Shown here in pieces: positions 1 through 12,560 of a stretch of DNA of 64,000 bases. Under the pieces are notes generated by a model that was not told the origin of the DNA, did no database searches, and was given only the letters and a program-made list of their open reading frames with translations. The position numbers were made by a program, and so were the translations under genes. Origin of the DNA: Monomorium pharaonis (taxonomy: Eukaryota; Arthropoda; Insecta; Hymenoptera; Formicidae); the NCBI RefSeq assembly GCF_013373865.1, contig NC_050477.1, positions 8,050,722 to 8,114,721 on the forward strand. Direction: 5' to 3'. The stretch's first letter is position 1, and every line of letters starts with the position of its first letter.

Positions 1-1600
1 ATATCAAGTTAGATTCTTTCGCGGATCTCATCTTTGAATCGAATAAATAGCGAAAAGAAATCCATATTCTGCATAAAAAATATCGTTGAATTGTTCTATT
101 GTAATGCTAAAATTAATATATTTTATGCATCTAATTTATTTTTATAATACATTTATTATAAAAATAAATTAGAAATAAAAATAAATTCTATTTTTTTATG
201 CATAGATATCTACTTTTAATTAATGATCTAGGAATAAGGTCACTGGATAATTGAAAGGATTGGTTCAACACACAGGCAATTATTCACTTTCAGATTAAAG
301 TTTATTTTTATTGTTTTTACAAAACGTACATTAACTTAGTGCTACAGCAAGCTTTTCAATTGAGATCTGTCGCAAAAAGTTTAATCTCAACGAGCACTCC
401 AAGGTCCTCAATTTCTATAATACAGCCGTAATTACTAATTTGTCATATGTTCAATTATTTTCTCAAGACAAAAATCTTAACTGAGCAACTAGTCATCTCG
501 CGCACGCGGGCACACGTGGATGACAGCAAAATTCCGTTAGAGACCGAGGGGCTCCGCATATCTCACAAACTCTATTAATATGTATGATTGGCCACAATCA
601 TACAGGAGAATAGATTCCCGCGGGGCATTTGCGGAATACGTTGCAGCAGGGGCAGATGTTGCCGGCTCGTGTCACCGCATAAATCGTAAAACGCCGCCAA
701 TTAGTCGATCCTACCAATTACACGACGTGAAATTAGAAACCACCAGTGGCATGTCAGTGTGTTGGCTCTGCCGCTGATCTATCACGAATCCTATTATGTG
801 CTCGTCCGCGTCAAACGTATGTCAGTCGATGATTGATATATTTTTTCAAGCAATATATATATATATATATATATTTGTATTTGTGATTGAGACCATAAGC
901 GTTATTAATGGTGAAACCATTGTGAAATTTGACTACAGTATATGTACAATTGTACATAATAATAAAATCTACAGTTTGCTCGCGTGATTCACAATAAGAT
1001 AATTTAAAATGTCGCTGTTAATATATCGATGACGCAATTTTTTAATCTTTTTACATTAATAATAGCTTGCAAATATAAAAATAGTACAGATAGATATAAT
1101 TGATACAATATATATGTATATATATTAATTGGTGTTCTATTTAAACTTATGATGATAATAATAATTAATCAATAGGGCTCGTTGATTAAAAGCAGAACAA
1201 AATACTTAGCTGTCTTGCTAAAATTCAGATATGTAACAATGTAATAGGATAATTTTCCTTTATCTTCAACAGATGTTATTGCAGGAATAATATTGACAAC
1301 AGAGAAAAAATTTGAAAAGGAATATTGACAGATATCAGTTTTTATTTTGATTTTTTCTCATAGCTTATAATATAAAAAACATTTCTGCAATGATTTATAA
1401 TATTATCAATATATGTGTGCAATTGATTTAAAAATATTTTTTTATTAATACAGAAAATAATAGATACAGAGAAGGAGTCCTTTTTTAAAAGAAAATTGAA
1501 AATTTTCAAGAAAGTTTCTTAATTGAATTGCGTTTGAGAATACATTTCTGGAAATTCTAGGATTTAAGAGGATAGAAATAATAATATGATCGTTGACATC
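1..1600. other. Non-coding, mostly AT-rich
   Basis: AT-rich DNA with a slightly GC-richer patch at 480-830, the AT microsatellite and several A/T runs. The short frames at 580-987 have no codon signature or splice sites that I trust. Confidence 0.6.
853..874. repeat. (AT)11 microsatellite
   Basis: An uninterrupted AT run in an AT-rich stretch. Confidence 0.85.
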
Positions 1601-2700
1601 CATTCTATTATTATTAATCCGTACCGTACGGCTGTCCGTTATTTCCCTTTAATACGATAACCGTCTCCGCGAAATTCCGTCGCTGTAGCGCCCACCCAAC
1701 TTGCGGTACCGGCATTCTCCGGCGCTCATTGACGCTCTCGCGGTGCTGAATAAAATGACGCTAACTCGCCGCGAGGTGTACCGTACGTTGCACGCGGAAG
1801 AGCGGGTGACGTGTCAGTCGATATAATCGCGAATGGCAACGGTTGTGGGAGGAAATGGAGGAAGAAGTAGTTTCGCAGTAGGACAAGGAAGAGCGGCAAA
1901 CGAAGCGGCGAGCAGGCAAAGACGAGAAAGACAAAAGCGCGTTAGGAAAAGCGAGAAGTCGGAATGAAAGGGGAGAATGAAGATGAGGAAGGGAGAGAAA
2001 TGCATAACATGAAGTTAAAGGGAGAAAGAGGCAGAGAAAGAGAGAAAGAACGAAAGCATAGAACATCCGTGAGGTGTGGTGGCAGGTGAGCGGGTGTGCG
2101 CGTTTCACGTTGGCATTTGCTAGTGGCGATACGTCGCGGAGAAAGGAAGAGGACGAGTCTCTCCTCTCGTCGGGATGACGAGGAACGAGGAAGAGCCGCG
2201 GGAGAAGAGCGAGAGGAAAAAAAAAAGAGGAGCGAGCGGGGGCGAGAGAGGATTTGCCCCGAAGAAAAGAGTCACCAGGCACGTTATACCGGCATTTACC
2301 CCTCTTCGTTCGTAGCGCCAGGGGCTGGGAGGGACGAGATACCCGGGCCCGACGAGAAGATGCACAGAGAAGCGCAGGACGCGAGCACACCCACCCTCTA
2401 CGATGGGCCGAGCAACGATATATTACTCGCGCACCTCGTGACACCTCACCTGCCGGCTTGCTGCCTCTCTCTTCCGTTTCTCCTTCTGCCGGCCTATCGA
2501 CCTCCTTGTTTCTCTCTCTCTCTCTCTCCCTCACTCTCGGAGCGCGTAGCCTCGGACTGCATTTCCTCGTGGGTGGATCGCAGCCCGCGGCTACGTCCGC
2601 AACTGCGGAACAAAGTCCGCGTTCGCGGAGGAGCTAACAGTTCACCGTGGAGATCGTAAAACGCTGCTTATCCTGATCGACTTTGATTTCCCGGAAACCG
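1600..2700. other. CpG-rich block with strong purine/pyrimidine asymmetry
   Basis: G+A-rich from about 1850 to 2250 and C+T-rich near 2430-2530 on the plus strand. The asymmetry opens long overlapping frames on both strands that read as Arg/Glu or Ser/Leu-rich strings. A promoter or 5' UTR exon of a distant gene is possible. Confidence 0.45.
2511..2528. repeat. (TC)9 microsatellite
   Basis: A pure TC run at the right end of a 1-kb purine/pyrimidine-asymmetric block. Confidence 0.8.
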
Positions 2701-4899
2701 CGCGGTGACAAAAGGTCACGACTAGATTACATACGACCCGCACATCAAAAATCGATTAATCGCTAAGAAATCATAATAGAAATCAAATATTATAGTAATA
2801 AAGCAAATTTCGGGAATTCAATGAAATCTTTATAGCATTATGCAGGTATATGATCTGTCTTGCATTTCTTGGTAATCACGAATGTCGCTCATAACTAGAA
2901 TGTAGAAATCCACGATGATGCACGGCGTAATAATCGATAACAAATAGCTAAACGTTTCGCTGGCTGGGGACGAACAAGAAAAAAACACGCCGCCGTACCC
3001 GGGTCAAATAGTTCGCGCTCCTAGTCGATCGAACAGATGTGCGAACAGATTCGATCTGTCAGCGCGTATACATCATGATTCATTGTCATGCGCCACGACG
3101 TAAAGTTACGTATTCTCAGAAACAGCGACGGGAGACCGACGATTAAAAATAATCTACTTGTGATTCGCTGTAAAAAAAAATTAAATATTTTTCATATTAA
3201 AATTTTACACCGGTAACGCGTAAATCCGAGGGATGGCCGCTTTTCGAATTGGATCGACGCGTTCTTAGCTCTCGTCGTGTTAGCTATCGGAGAGAGAAAC
3301 TCGACACTCGGCGAATGGGTGCTCTTTACCTCCCGCGGTCCGACACTAATATCCTTACCGTATTGCCGTATCGTCGAGGAGGCTAACGTTGCGCAATGGC
3401 TTTCCGCCGGGATACGAGCGAGCACCTACTTTCTCGCGAGCGATAAAACGGATGAATTATTAATGACGTTAATGACCGTGCGTGACGTCTGTCGCCGTTT
3501 GATAAGGCGCGCTTGGGTGAGAGTCGCGGGGCCCTCGAGTCCGTCCAACGGTGACGGGGTATTTTTAAGGAGGTACCGCACGCAGTGACAGAGACTGACC
3601 ACCATAAAGTATACGCGTAATAGCTTCGTTATCTGTTTAACAATAATATGTATTCTCGCGGGGAAACAGTTTAAACTCCGAAACTTGTCGCGATAGAAAT
3701 TGAAAAAGAAAGTAGCGGAGGAATGAATATAGTGTTTCAAACTGAAGGAGATATCGCGATACACGTTTGTGCGGCGTTGAAATCGTAGCAGATATAGGCA
3801 TTCTTTCATTCGTGCCCGCTGCGTAACTTCTCAAGCGGAACGTTGTCGCGCGAGAAAACGGTTTTCCCTTCCTTCGGCTGCCGGCGCAATTTTATCGTCC
3901 ACGGTGCAACCGCGCCACATTCCGTCGCGCAAAGTCGAAATCCCGCGGGCCGCGGTGCCGGAGGAAGAGGCGGGGTATGAGAAGCCGGCGACATTTAACT
4001 CGGCAATCGGTAGGACACCTGTGACATTTCATTAAGTGCCGCATGGCCGCGCTCGGCGCGGCAACGGAGCGACAGCGTGTGGATGCGGACGGGAATAATA
4101 AAAACGATGAGGGACGGCGGCACTCGGAGAGAGCAATGCGCGCAGCGGAGAGATGCAGCCGATGGCGAACGGCCGAGAGAGAAAGAGGGAGAGAGAGAGA
4201 GAAAAAAAAACGGGAGAGAAACACGCCGGTCGGTGTTCGCGGCGCAAAGTGGATTCATTATGCGGTGGTCCCGCGGAATCTGCCGCATTTGCATCGCGGT
4301 AGCACTCGCGGCCGTACACCGAGGAGGACGCGGGCATTAGTCCGCGTCCTCGGATGCCGCGGCGCGCATTTAACATCGGTAACGGTTCGCGAATCGCCGT
4401 GTCCGCTGGCTGCGAGAGCGTCGACTGGTCGTTTCCGGACAGCGCGACTGCGAGCCTCCTCAGACGATTGATATTCGTACTGCTAATGCTCATTCCAGAA
4501 GAGATTGTCGCGTAAAAGAAAGCTTTCGCAAACAGGAAATAGCTTGTATTTGCATATTGAATAAGTACAATAACATGACGGATAATTTATTATAATTGAT
4601 ATATAATAAAAGTTTATATCGAATTTTTTTCAATGAAGAAGACCGCTCTAAACTTTTCAAAATAAAATTAATCTTTAACTTTATCAAAGACTTTATGAAA
4701 ATTGCTACATGATCGGGAATAATATTTCCGGATTGAGGATAATAATAAATGTGTTCTTTAATAAGGTTGTTGAAATAATCCAAAATTTTAATTAAGGGAA
4801 TTTGATCCAGTTTAATGTATGTTTTTCATGTGCATTAAATTGCGTATTAGATGTAACATATATTTGTGTATAATTTTGAGTACCATGAGTGTTTAATAC

Positions 4900-5220
4900 A
4901 CCGCTTCGTGAATTTTAAATCACGCCGTTGCATATTTTAAATCAGATTCGGTTAACCGTAATTGACTTTCCGCGCGGTATTAATTTCAGCAATAATTTTG
5001 TGCTATTAATTTAATGGCATGTTCAACAATGGCCGATTTCACACGGCTCGAGCGTAAACACCCACCTTCGTCCGGCCGCGCATAACAAGCACGGATGCAT
5101 AGTCCCGATACACACGTAAATCACGTAAAAGTATCGGATCTCTGCGGATTACGCGTTAATTTAATCGATCTCATAAACCCGCATTAACACTTAAATATCG
5201 CGATCTCAATCAATCACGCT
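4900..5220. promoter_or_regulatory. Candidate regulatory block rich in TAAT cores
   Basis: Mixed-composition non-coding DNA with repeated TAAT, ATTAATTTAAT and CATAAACCCGCATTAA motifs and no open frame longer than 60 codons. It could be an enhancer, but no specific factor can be assigned. Confidence 0.2.
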
Positions 5221-5752
5221 ATAATATCGATTACAATAACTAAACTATACCATAATGTTAATGACGCAGGAAATTGACACCATATACAAAACGATTATTA
5301 TATTATTTCCTAAAGGATTTATATTTTTGCGAATCTGTTTGCATTAAACATTTTGAATACAGCTTACTGCACGTTATGTTTTGTCGGATATGAAATGTAA
5401 ATGTATATTCATTTTTAAGCTTTATTTTTTTAAGTTTATCGCCGACTTAACCGCGGATTTCTGCTCGAATTTTAAACAAAGCAATGATATTGAAGAAAAC
5501 ACAAATCCTAATTAGATCGGAAGATATACATTAACTATTAATTATGATAAGTTTAATTATGATAGCTATTATGAGCGTCAGATGTTATTAAACCATGCAT
5601 GCAAGGTTTTTTATAACTTATAATAAAATTTAATATATTATGTTTAAAAAAATGTAAATACGTAATGTATAAAAAGATAAATTTATTACAATATCTTTTT
5701 ACAATTATAAATTTCAACAGTGACTGTCGTAATATCGAGAGAATACATGAAT

Positions 5753-5798
5753 ATTGCAATTAATATTAATTAATAATTGCAATTAATACTAATTAATA
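5753..5798. repeat. Tandem duplication, 23-bp AT-rich unit
   Basis: Two copies of ATTGCAATTAATATTAATTA plus three bases lie at 5753-5775 and 5776-5798 with one difference. Confidence 0.65.
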
Positions 5799-7055
5799 TA
5801 ATTTATTAATGATCGGAGATTATATAATAATGAAACAATTATTTACTGTGTCTGGTGATAATCCCTCGTAGCGGTAAATTGTAGAGGTTTTTCGCGCTTT
5901 TCTCAATGTGCCCCAATAGTTTACAATTTTATTTGACTTCCCTATTTTTCTTTTTTTAAGTTCCCTTAGACTTGCGGCAACTCTGTTATTGCACGCAATT
6001 AAGAGTCAGTCCGTATAAAGCGGTGAACTCGAATGGCCGAATTGTAATTGCCATTATTAAGTTTCCGGGAACCTCGCGGTGCAGCTTTATCGAGGGGCAA
6101 CCTCGCGCAGACTGCACGACTTGCACGCTGTCATTGGCCGAGACGTTGGCCGGGCCCCTCCTCGGCGAGGTGCCGGTAATTAAAGATATTATCAACGGTG
6201 CGTGTCGCCCCGATGCACGTGAGAGGCGACTCATACACACGTGTGCGCACGTACCATGCCGCGTACGTGGTACGTACCCAGCAACGACAATGAAGGAGGA
6301 CGACGACGACGACCGTAGGAAATCATGAATGCATCGCCTTACTGCGAAATTCACAAACAATCGCGATTCGTACCTTACTCGAGAAACAACATTCGTGATG
6401 TTTATAAATATTTTTCGTATGATTGTCAAATTATAAAGGTTGCAACTTTTCGTAGAAATTAAATAATATTAATTAAATTAAGATTTAAGTTTTGATATAA
6501 GAAAATTTAGGGGATTCCCCTTTTTAAGAATAAAATGTTGATTTAGGAAGAAATAACGTAATACCTAATGTATTTATATTTTATCTACTATTGTACTGCA
6601 TAAATTTTTGTCATTAATTGTGAAAAATACACTTTATAAAGATGCAATGTGAATTTTTGAATTAAGATAGAAAAGTCGTATTAATTGCAAATCGTTAAGT
6701 AGAATAACCATCAAACTTTCGGAAGAGAAAAAAAAAGAAAGTTTTGTTATAGACAATTTCGTATATATGTACAATTTGCTAATCGCATTAGTGCGAACAT
6801 AACGCACAAATGTAATATTTTACAGAGTATTATTTATGCATGTATCAGATATAGCACATATGTATTCACGAGCGCAAAGTACCGGCAGGATATTGAGCCA
6901 TCATCGCAGATCCGGGAATTGTGCGGGGCGGTCCATAAAACGCGGCTCCGCGTTAGGCCTCCGTCGGGGTAATTTACAATGCTGGACATCGCTGCCGGTT
7001 TATTACCAAGTTGTTTATTTTACGGTTGCTATGTCCGTGTGTGCGTTTCACGATA

Positions 7056-7094
7056 TCTCTCTCTCTCTCTCTCTCTCGCTCTCTCTCTTTCTCC
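7056..7094. repeat. (CT)n microsatellite, interrupted
   Basis: A CT run with one G interruption opens a pyrimidine-rich strand segment extending to about 7200. It creates Leu/Ser-rich and Arg/Glu-rich pseudo-frames on the two strands. Confidence 0.85.
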
Positions 7095-7450
7095 CTCCTC
7101 TCGTCTTTCTTCGACATCTCCAACAACCAATGCATGGTTCATCTTTTTCTCCTTCTTTATCGTTTCTCTCTTTCTCTCTTTCTCTTTTCCCGCGATGCAT
7201 CTACCGGAACATACGGACGACGTTGGTCCTTTTGCCATGCTTTCAATGACCCGCAGCAGCCTTCCTGCTGTCTTCCCTCCCCCGCGATCTTCTCCTCGTC
7301 CTTCGCTCTGATCGGATATTGGATGGTTTCTCATCTTTGCTTCGTATAGTTCTACTTGTACTTTACTACGTGGCTACGCGGGGAACGCACTGTGCATATA
7401 GTTGCAAATTGCGTTCTAGCAACCGCCGTATACGGCGAAACGACCGGCGG

Positions 7451-8578
7451 GATTATCTCCGAACATTGTTTAGGTGGTTACCCAGCTGTCCGCGGCTGAG
7501 TTGCTCGGAGAGAGAAACGAAGCATCGGGATCTGCGAGTTGGAAATCGATAAAAGTGCGAAAAAAGCCATAACTGTCGAACGGTAATGACGGTTTTGATG
7601 AAACTCACGTTTTGCATGATCGACGAATCATCATCATCTGGACTGTCAGCGCGATTATCGAGTCTCAGATCGCAATAAAGTCGCAATCAAATCAAACGAA
7701 ACTTCGCCGCAACGTAGGTAACTCTCTAAGCTGAGCGTGCACCTGTCATTGTATGAGGTCACTCACGAGAGAGCTACCTACATCTATCATCGGTGCAGTC
7801 ACGATCTCAGATACACGGAGAACGATCCCCGCCGGTCGTTAATTCCCTTAGAATTACTTCCGAACATTATTTATGGACTTCCACATGAAGGAAAGAAAAC
7901 TAGAGAGATGGTTTATCGTGCAGTGGAAATTTGTGAATCTAAACAAAACGGTCGGGGATAAAAGTGTTGTTGTGTTATCAGCAAATCGTCTTACATAACA
8001 CGCGAAAAGATGTTATGTGAGAGAACTATTTGTGCTTCTATGGCGCGGTGCAGTCACGAGTTCAGGAACGGCGGGAACGAAGAGACTTGATTATCTCTGA
8101 ACACGCGCATTAATCTCACTAAGATTATCTCGGCACATTGTTACCGGCTGTCCGCGTTGAAACTCCTTCGAAAACGAAGATAAAAAACATCGGAGCGTTT
8201 TTACCATAAAGAGGGAAAGTTGATAAAATGAATGAGAAGAGGCTAATAATTGATTAAAATTAAATAAGCGAGACATGAACTCGATTTAAAAAGAAATAAC
8301 ATTACACGGAACTCGTTTAATAGAAGTCTTTTCATTAAAATTTAACTCGGAATTCTCAAGAGACCCCATACAATTCTCCGCATCGTTCATCGCGATCGTA
8401 GAACCTGTCGAGCGATTCTCGTACATGCCTGAGGATCGAGCGGCGAGCTCCCGAAGGGCGGACGTGCACTTGCCGGTCGCATTGCACGAGGTCATCCAGA
8501 AGATAGAGGGGCTGAGAGAGAAAGAGAGAGAGAGAAAGAGAGAGCTACCTGCATCCGTGCAGTCCGGTGCAGTCACGA
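7451..8578. repeat. Cluster of local imperfect direct repeats
   Basis: GGTGCAGTCACGA occurs at 7792-7804, 8047-8059 and 8566-8578. GAGAGAGCTACCT precedes two of them (7767-7779, 8538-8550) at nearly the same distance. GATTATCTCCGAACATTGTT at 7451 recurs as GATTATCTCGGCACATTGTT at 8123, each followed within about 20 bp by GCTGTCCGCG. This points to old duplications of a unit a few hundred bases long in otherwise non-coding DNA. Confidence 0.6.
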
Positions 8579-8579
8579 G

Positions 8580-11500
8580 CGGGCCAAGTGAAGCGAAGGG
8601 GTAGGGCGAGAGCGGGAAACGAGGTAGAGATCGACCGGCCGACCGTTCCTGTCTACCGTCCGTGTCGGGCCGAGAGAACCGCGAGATTATGGCCGCGTGT
8701 AGCCGGGGAGGAGAGCGACTTACTATCACCGCTTAGGCGCGGTGGGTGTCGGTGCCGGGGCGTGTGAACGCTGTGACATATGCGGTGTGTCGCTTTCTTT
8801 AATCGCCTCTGGCCGCACCAGGTTCGTACACATATATTGCTGAATATACCCATTCGCTTCGACTTACCGCGCGATTCGTCCGCATTTTACAGCGTGTCCT
8901 CCTCACCGTTCCGATCTGGTTAGATGCGCGCTCTATCACCTAACCGTTTACCTAATATAAAGAAGATTACTTTCTCATACGCAGAATATTGGAAAAAAAG
9001 CATTCGAAAACAAATTTTGCAAAGAAGAATAGATACACAAATTATGAGAAGTAGATAATTAAATATTAGATATATTATTCATAATTATTTATTTGTATAT
9101 GATTACATCTTATTTGGAGAGAAATGTAAAAGTCTGACCAATGTTATTTTAGGCTACTGAAATCTGTGCGTCTTTATCATTTAAATATAGCATTTTAACA
9201 AATTTTTAATAAATAAAACGATCGATTTTAATCATCGATATTGGTATACTAATTTGATATTTTTAAATCGTAAGGACAATAATACTTTTTAGATAAATTA
9301 AAGAAGTTTTAAAGAATATGTTTTTATTACTCTTGGGGAAAATGTCAGAGCTATTTTATTTGACAAATGTTCTCATTAGCTTTTTTCATCATTACGAAGC
9401 AATTCCTCAATTCAATTAAGTCGTAGAATCATCCACATTATTTCTTACATCTTTATCGGAGAAGAGCTAGATTTATGCAAATCAACGAATGCTGATTATC
9501 TCGTTGTTTTGCAAAGCATTGCCTCACGTAAATCCGTTGTGTATTCCGAAATAAACTATCTCTCTTTTTCTCTCTCTCTTTTTATTCAGACGCGGATTAA
9601 ATAACACGATAAATTCAGCATTTGTTCAGGTGGACATGCGGGATACGCGCAAGCAGGTAGATAGGAACGAAAGTTAGGAGAAGGAGAAAAGATTACACGT
9701 CGACAGCGTTGAAATCTCTCATTTTTGCAATTTAATTTGTTAATTAACATGCGCACATTGAACGATCGTTCGATATATCTGTCACTTGCAAAATTCATGA
9801 GTAATATCAGTGGCTGCAAAATGTGTCAAGGTTTACAACAATGATCTTATTTTTTTCCTTTTGTAGCTTAAGAGTTTAAAGTAATGTTACCTAAAATATT
9901 ATAGAGGAAAATGTGCCAAAAGTAAAATGCTCAAAGTAAAAATCCTTATAATAAATGTCCATTACGTATTGGCATATTAGCGCCACTGTATAACTGCGGG
10001 CTACTGAATAAATGATTCCTTAGAAGTAATCACTAGAATTCTTTCTCTAATAATGGAGATATTACGAGTGGTCGTAACACTACAAAGGTTATAGTAACCA
10101 TCTTCTCTTCTAATGAATGAACAGTTTCTGTCAGTTTTTTTTGTAGGGCACATCGAATCACATAGATTATTTGTCAAATATTTTATTCTTTTTATATTCG
10201 TTTACAAATTGACAGTTATATGATGCCTTTCTTATTTATTCCCTGTAAATTGAGTTTTAAATAATTTTTTTTTCAATTAGTTCTTCCAAATGTTCTATTT
10301 TCCGCAGATATACTGCTGAGTATGAAAAACTGGTATACGCGCTAAGAGCGATCGGAATGGTAACGCGCGAGCCGATCGACACGAGACAACCGTAAGTACC
10401 GGACCGGCGCGAATTTACGGTCGGTCGGAGTACATTTTTCTCTGGGAGTGTATCGGCGTCAGCGAAAATAATCAAGGAGTTCGTTAAATGCACGGGAAGC
10501 GGCACGGCGGCGCGGTGCGGCGCGGCGCGCGAGAGAGTGAATTACATCTCCACCCGGGGCCCGAAACTCGAGAAGCGGGTTATCGACATCCCCGACACGC
10601 CGATATCCCGCTCACGGGTACTACGCACACCCGGCGTATCATCCCGGCTCTTGTACCGTCGCTCGTGTGCACCGCTCGCGCTTGTCAAGCGAAAAGGCTC
10701 AATTCCCCGGGCCGGTAATAGCCGGCGCATTATGTCAACCGTCGCCCGGACAACCGTTTATTACGGGGATGCGCGCGTGATAAAAAACATATTTTGCATA
10801 ATGCAAAATAATCAAGCGAGACGGGTTTGGGACAGGTGTGGTGCTGGGCGCATGAAGCTCCCACCTCGTTCGGCGTGCAAAAGATTGCACCTATCTCAAC
10901 CTTTCTCTTTCTCTTTTTCTTTCTCTCTATCATCATCCTTTCACGCGAGAGCGGACGTGTAAATTAATAATCTATTAGGCCAACTACATTTTTCTTTTTC
11001 TCTCTTTCTCTCATCCTCTTTTTTCTCCTTGTCCTGCTTTTCTTTCATCACGGTCCGTCTTTTACTTTGCGTCTTCGACTTCTCGCGTTCATCTTCATGA
11101 TGGCTCGTTCCGTCCTCCGAGCCAGTCGTCTGTTTCTCGACCTCCTTCCTTATCTCTGTTCACATTTCTCTTCCCGTTCTCCTTCTTTTCTCCTACGAGC
11201 CGCTCTTCATGGTGCTTCCGCGCATGGCAAACGTAAACGACGCCTCTGGCGACATATTAACCGGCACGAACTCGACAGGTTATCGTACGCGCGTGTACCT
11301 GCAGTACTCCTCACCTAAGATTAGATATCTAAAAAAAAAAATTGTCTCGGAGTATCCTTCCACGATCTCGATGAGTTGTGATGCCATTCGATCCGGCGAC
11401 TCTCGCGAGTCGGCGCATTATTAATTTCGATGTTTCGAAACATAATGGTCAACTGGAGAAAACGATACACATACGTACGAGTGTGCACGGTGATGATTAT

Positions 11501-12560
11501 AACTAATCCAAGAATGTAACCGGTCATATTAGTCACATTGCGTTACACAAGCATTCCTACTTATGCATGCGACTTATTTGTGGTAATACTTGCTACTAAC
11601 GAGAACGTAACCAACCGATATTAGTCACCACTGGAGACTAAAATATAGCTTATTGCGCCAAGCACTGCTGCTTCATGTTACGGCTTACGTGTAGTAATAT
11701 TTTATGAATTTTTTTAAATTAAATAGCGATAAATATCAATTGCAGAATTAAAAGTAACGGAAGGAGTAAGCGACAGTATTGCATTCTTTCTTCTATTTCA
11801 TTTCTCACGTAGAAACGTTTATTATTAAAATTGTCAGTAATAATTGAATAAAAGTGACGTGTAAACATAATACATAGTAAAAAAACAATTATTTTTATCT
11901 GTTTTTAAATATATATGGTTTTCTCACATTTTTATGTGTCCCAAATATATATTAGGGGACACATATATAACATGACATTTAGTCTAACGGGATAGCGCTC
12001 ACACTTATGGAAGATGTACCATTCATAGACGTAAATTGAAGCAATGTTAAATAGTGTGGGAGGGCGGGGATATCGATAACATTAAATCTCTTCGGAACGG
12101 ATTGCCGCGAAGACTCGTAGCACCTCGTAGAGGTGTAACGTGCCTTCTAAATCCCTCATTCGCTTCGGTTAGGCATCATGACTCGCTCGCTCAAAACATA
12201 TGACGCGGGCGGCATGCGCGTACGCGAGAGAAATCGTGTGGGATCGTTTCACGGTGCCCTTGAATGCGACGCCGCGAGGTTATTCGATTTAACCCTCGAC
12301 AGTTGAATGCAGATCTCCCGAGTGGCACACTGGACCGACAATACTTTACGCTTACACTTACCTCACTGTGCGATGCACTATAAGCGTAATTTTTTAATGC
12401 AACGATATTATTTCTATTTAATTATTTGCAACGAAAAAAATTGATCCTCTTAGTTTTTCAATTACTTGCCTAAGTTGCAAAGTTCGTATCAAGTCTTATT
12501 AAACTTGTTAAATATTAGTCTCAAGTTACATAAAGGTTTATTTTTAGTTTTTTATTTTTA
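8580..12560. other. Non-coding; CT-rich tract and isolated splice-like motifs
   Basis: AT-rich at 8950-10250, CpG-rich at 10320-10760, pyrimidine-rich at 10900-11200. A 67-nt segment at 9590-9656 has a very strong acceptor and a moderate donor (CAG|GTAGAT). A minus-strand consensus donor (TGAG|GTAAGTGT) sits at 12361, preceded by AT-rich sequence without an open frame. Confidence 0.45.

Larger units (their letters stand above)
2700..7440. other. Non-coding, alternating CpG-rich and AT-rich
   Basis: CpG-rich at 3200-4490 (GA tract near 4180-4205) and 6000-6330, AT-rich at 4500-5950 and 6400-6850, and a CT tract at 7056. No supported exon, tRNA or transposase was seen. Frames up to 153 codons overlap on both strands and lack coding bias. 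Confidence 0.5.

Noticed and set aside
1761..2534. 257-codon minus-strand open frame, the longest in the window
   Set aside because: It is driven by a purine/pyrimidine tract (runs of Arg/Glu, then Ser/Leu/Phe). A 187-codon frame overlaps on the other strand, and no domain or splice support is visible.
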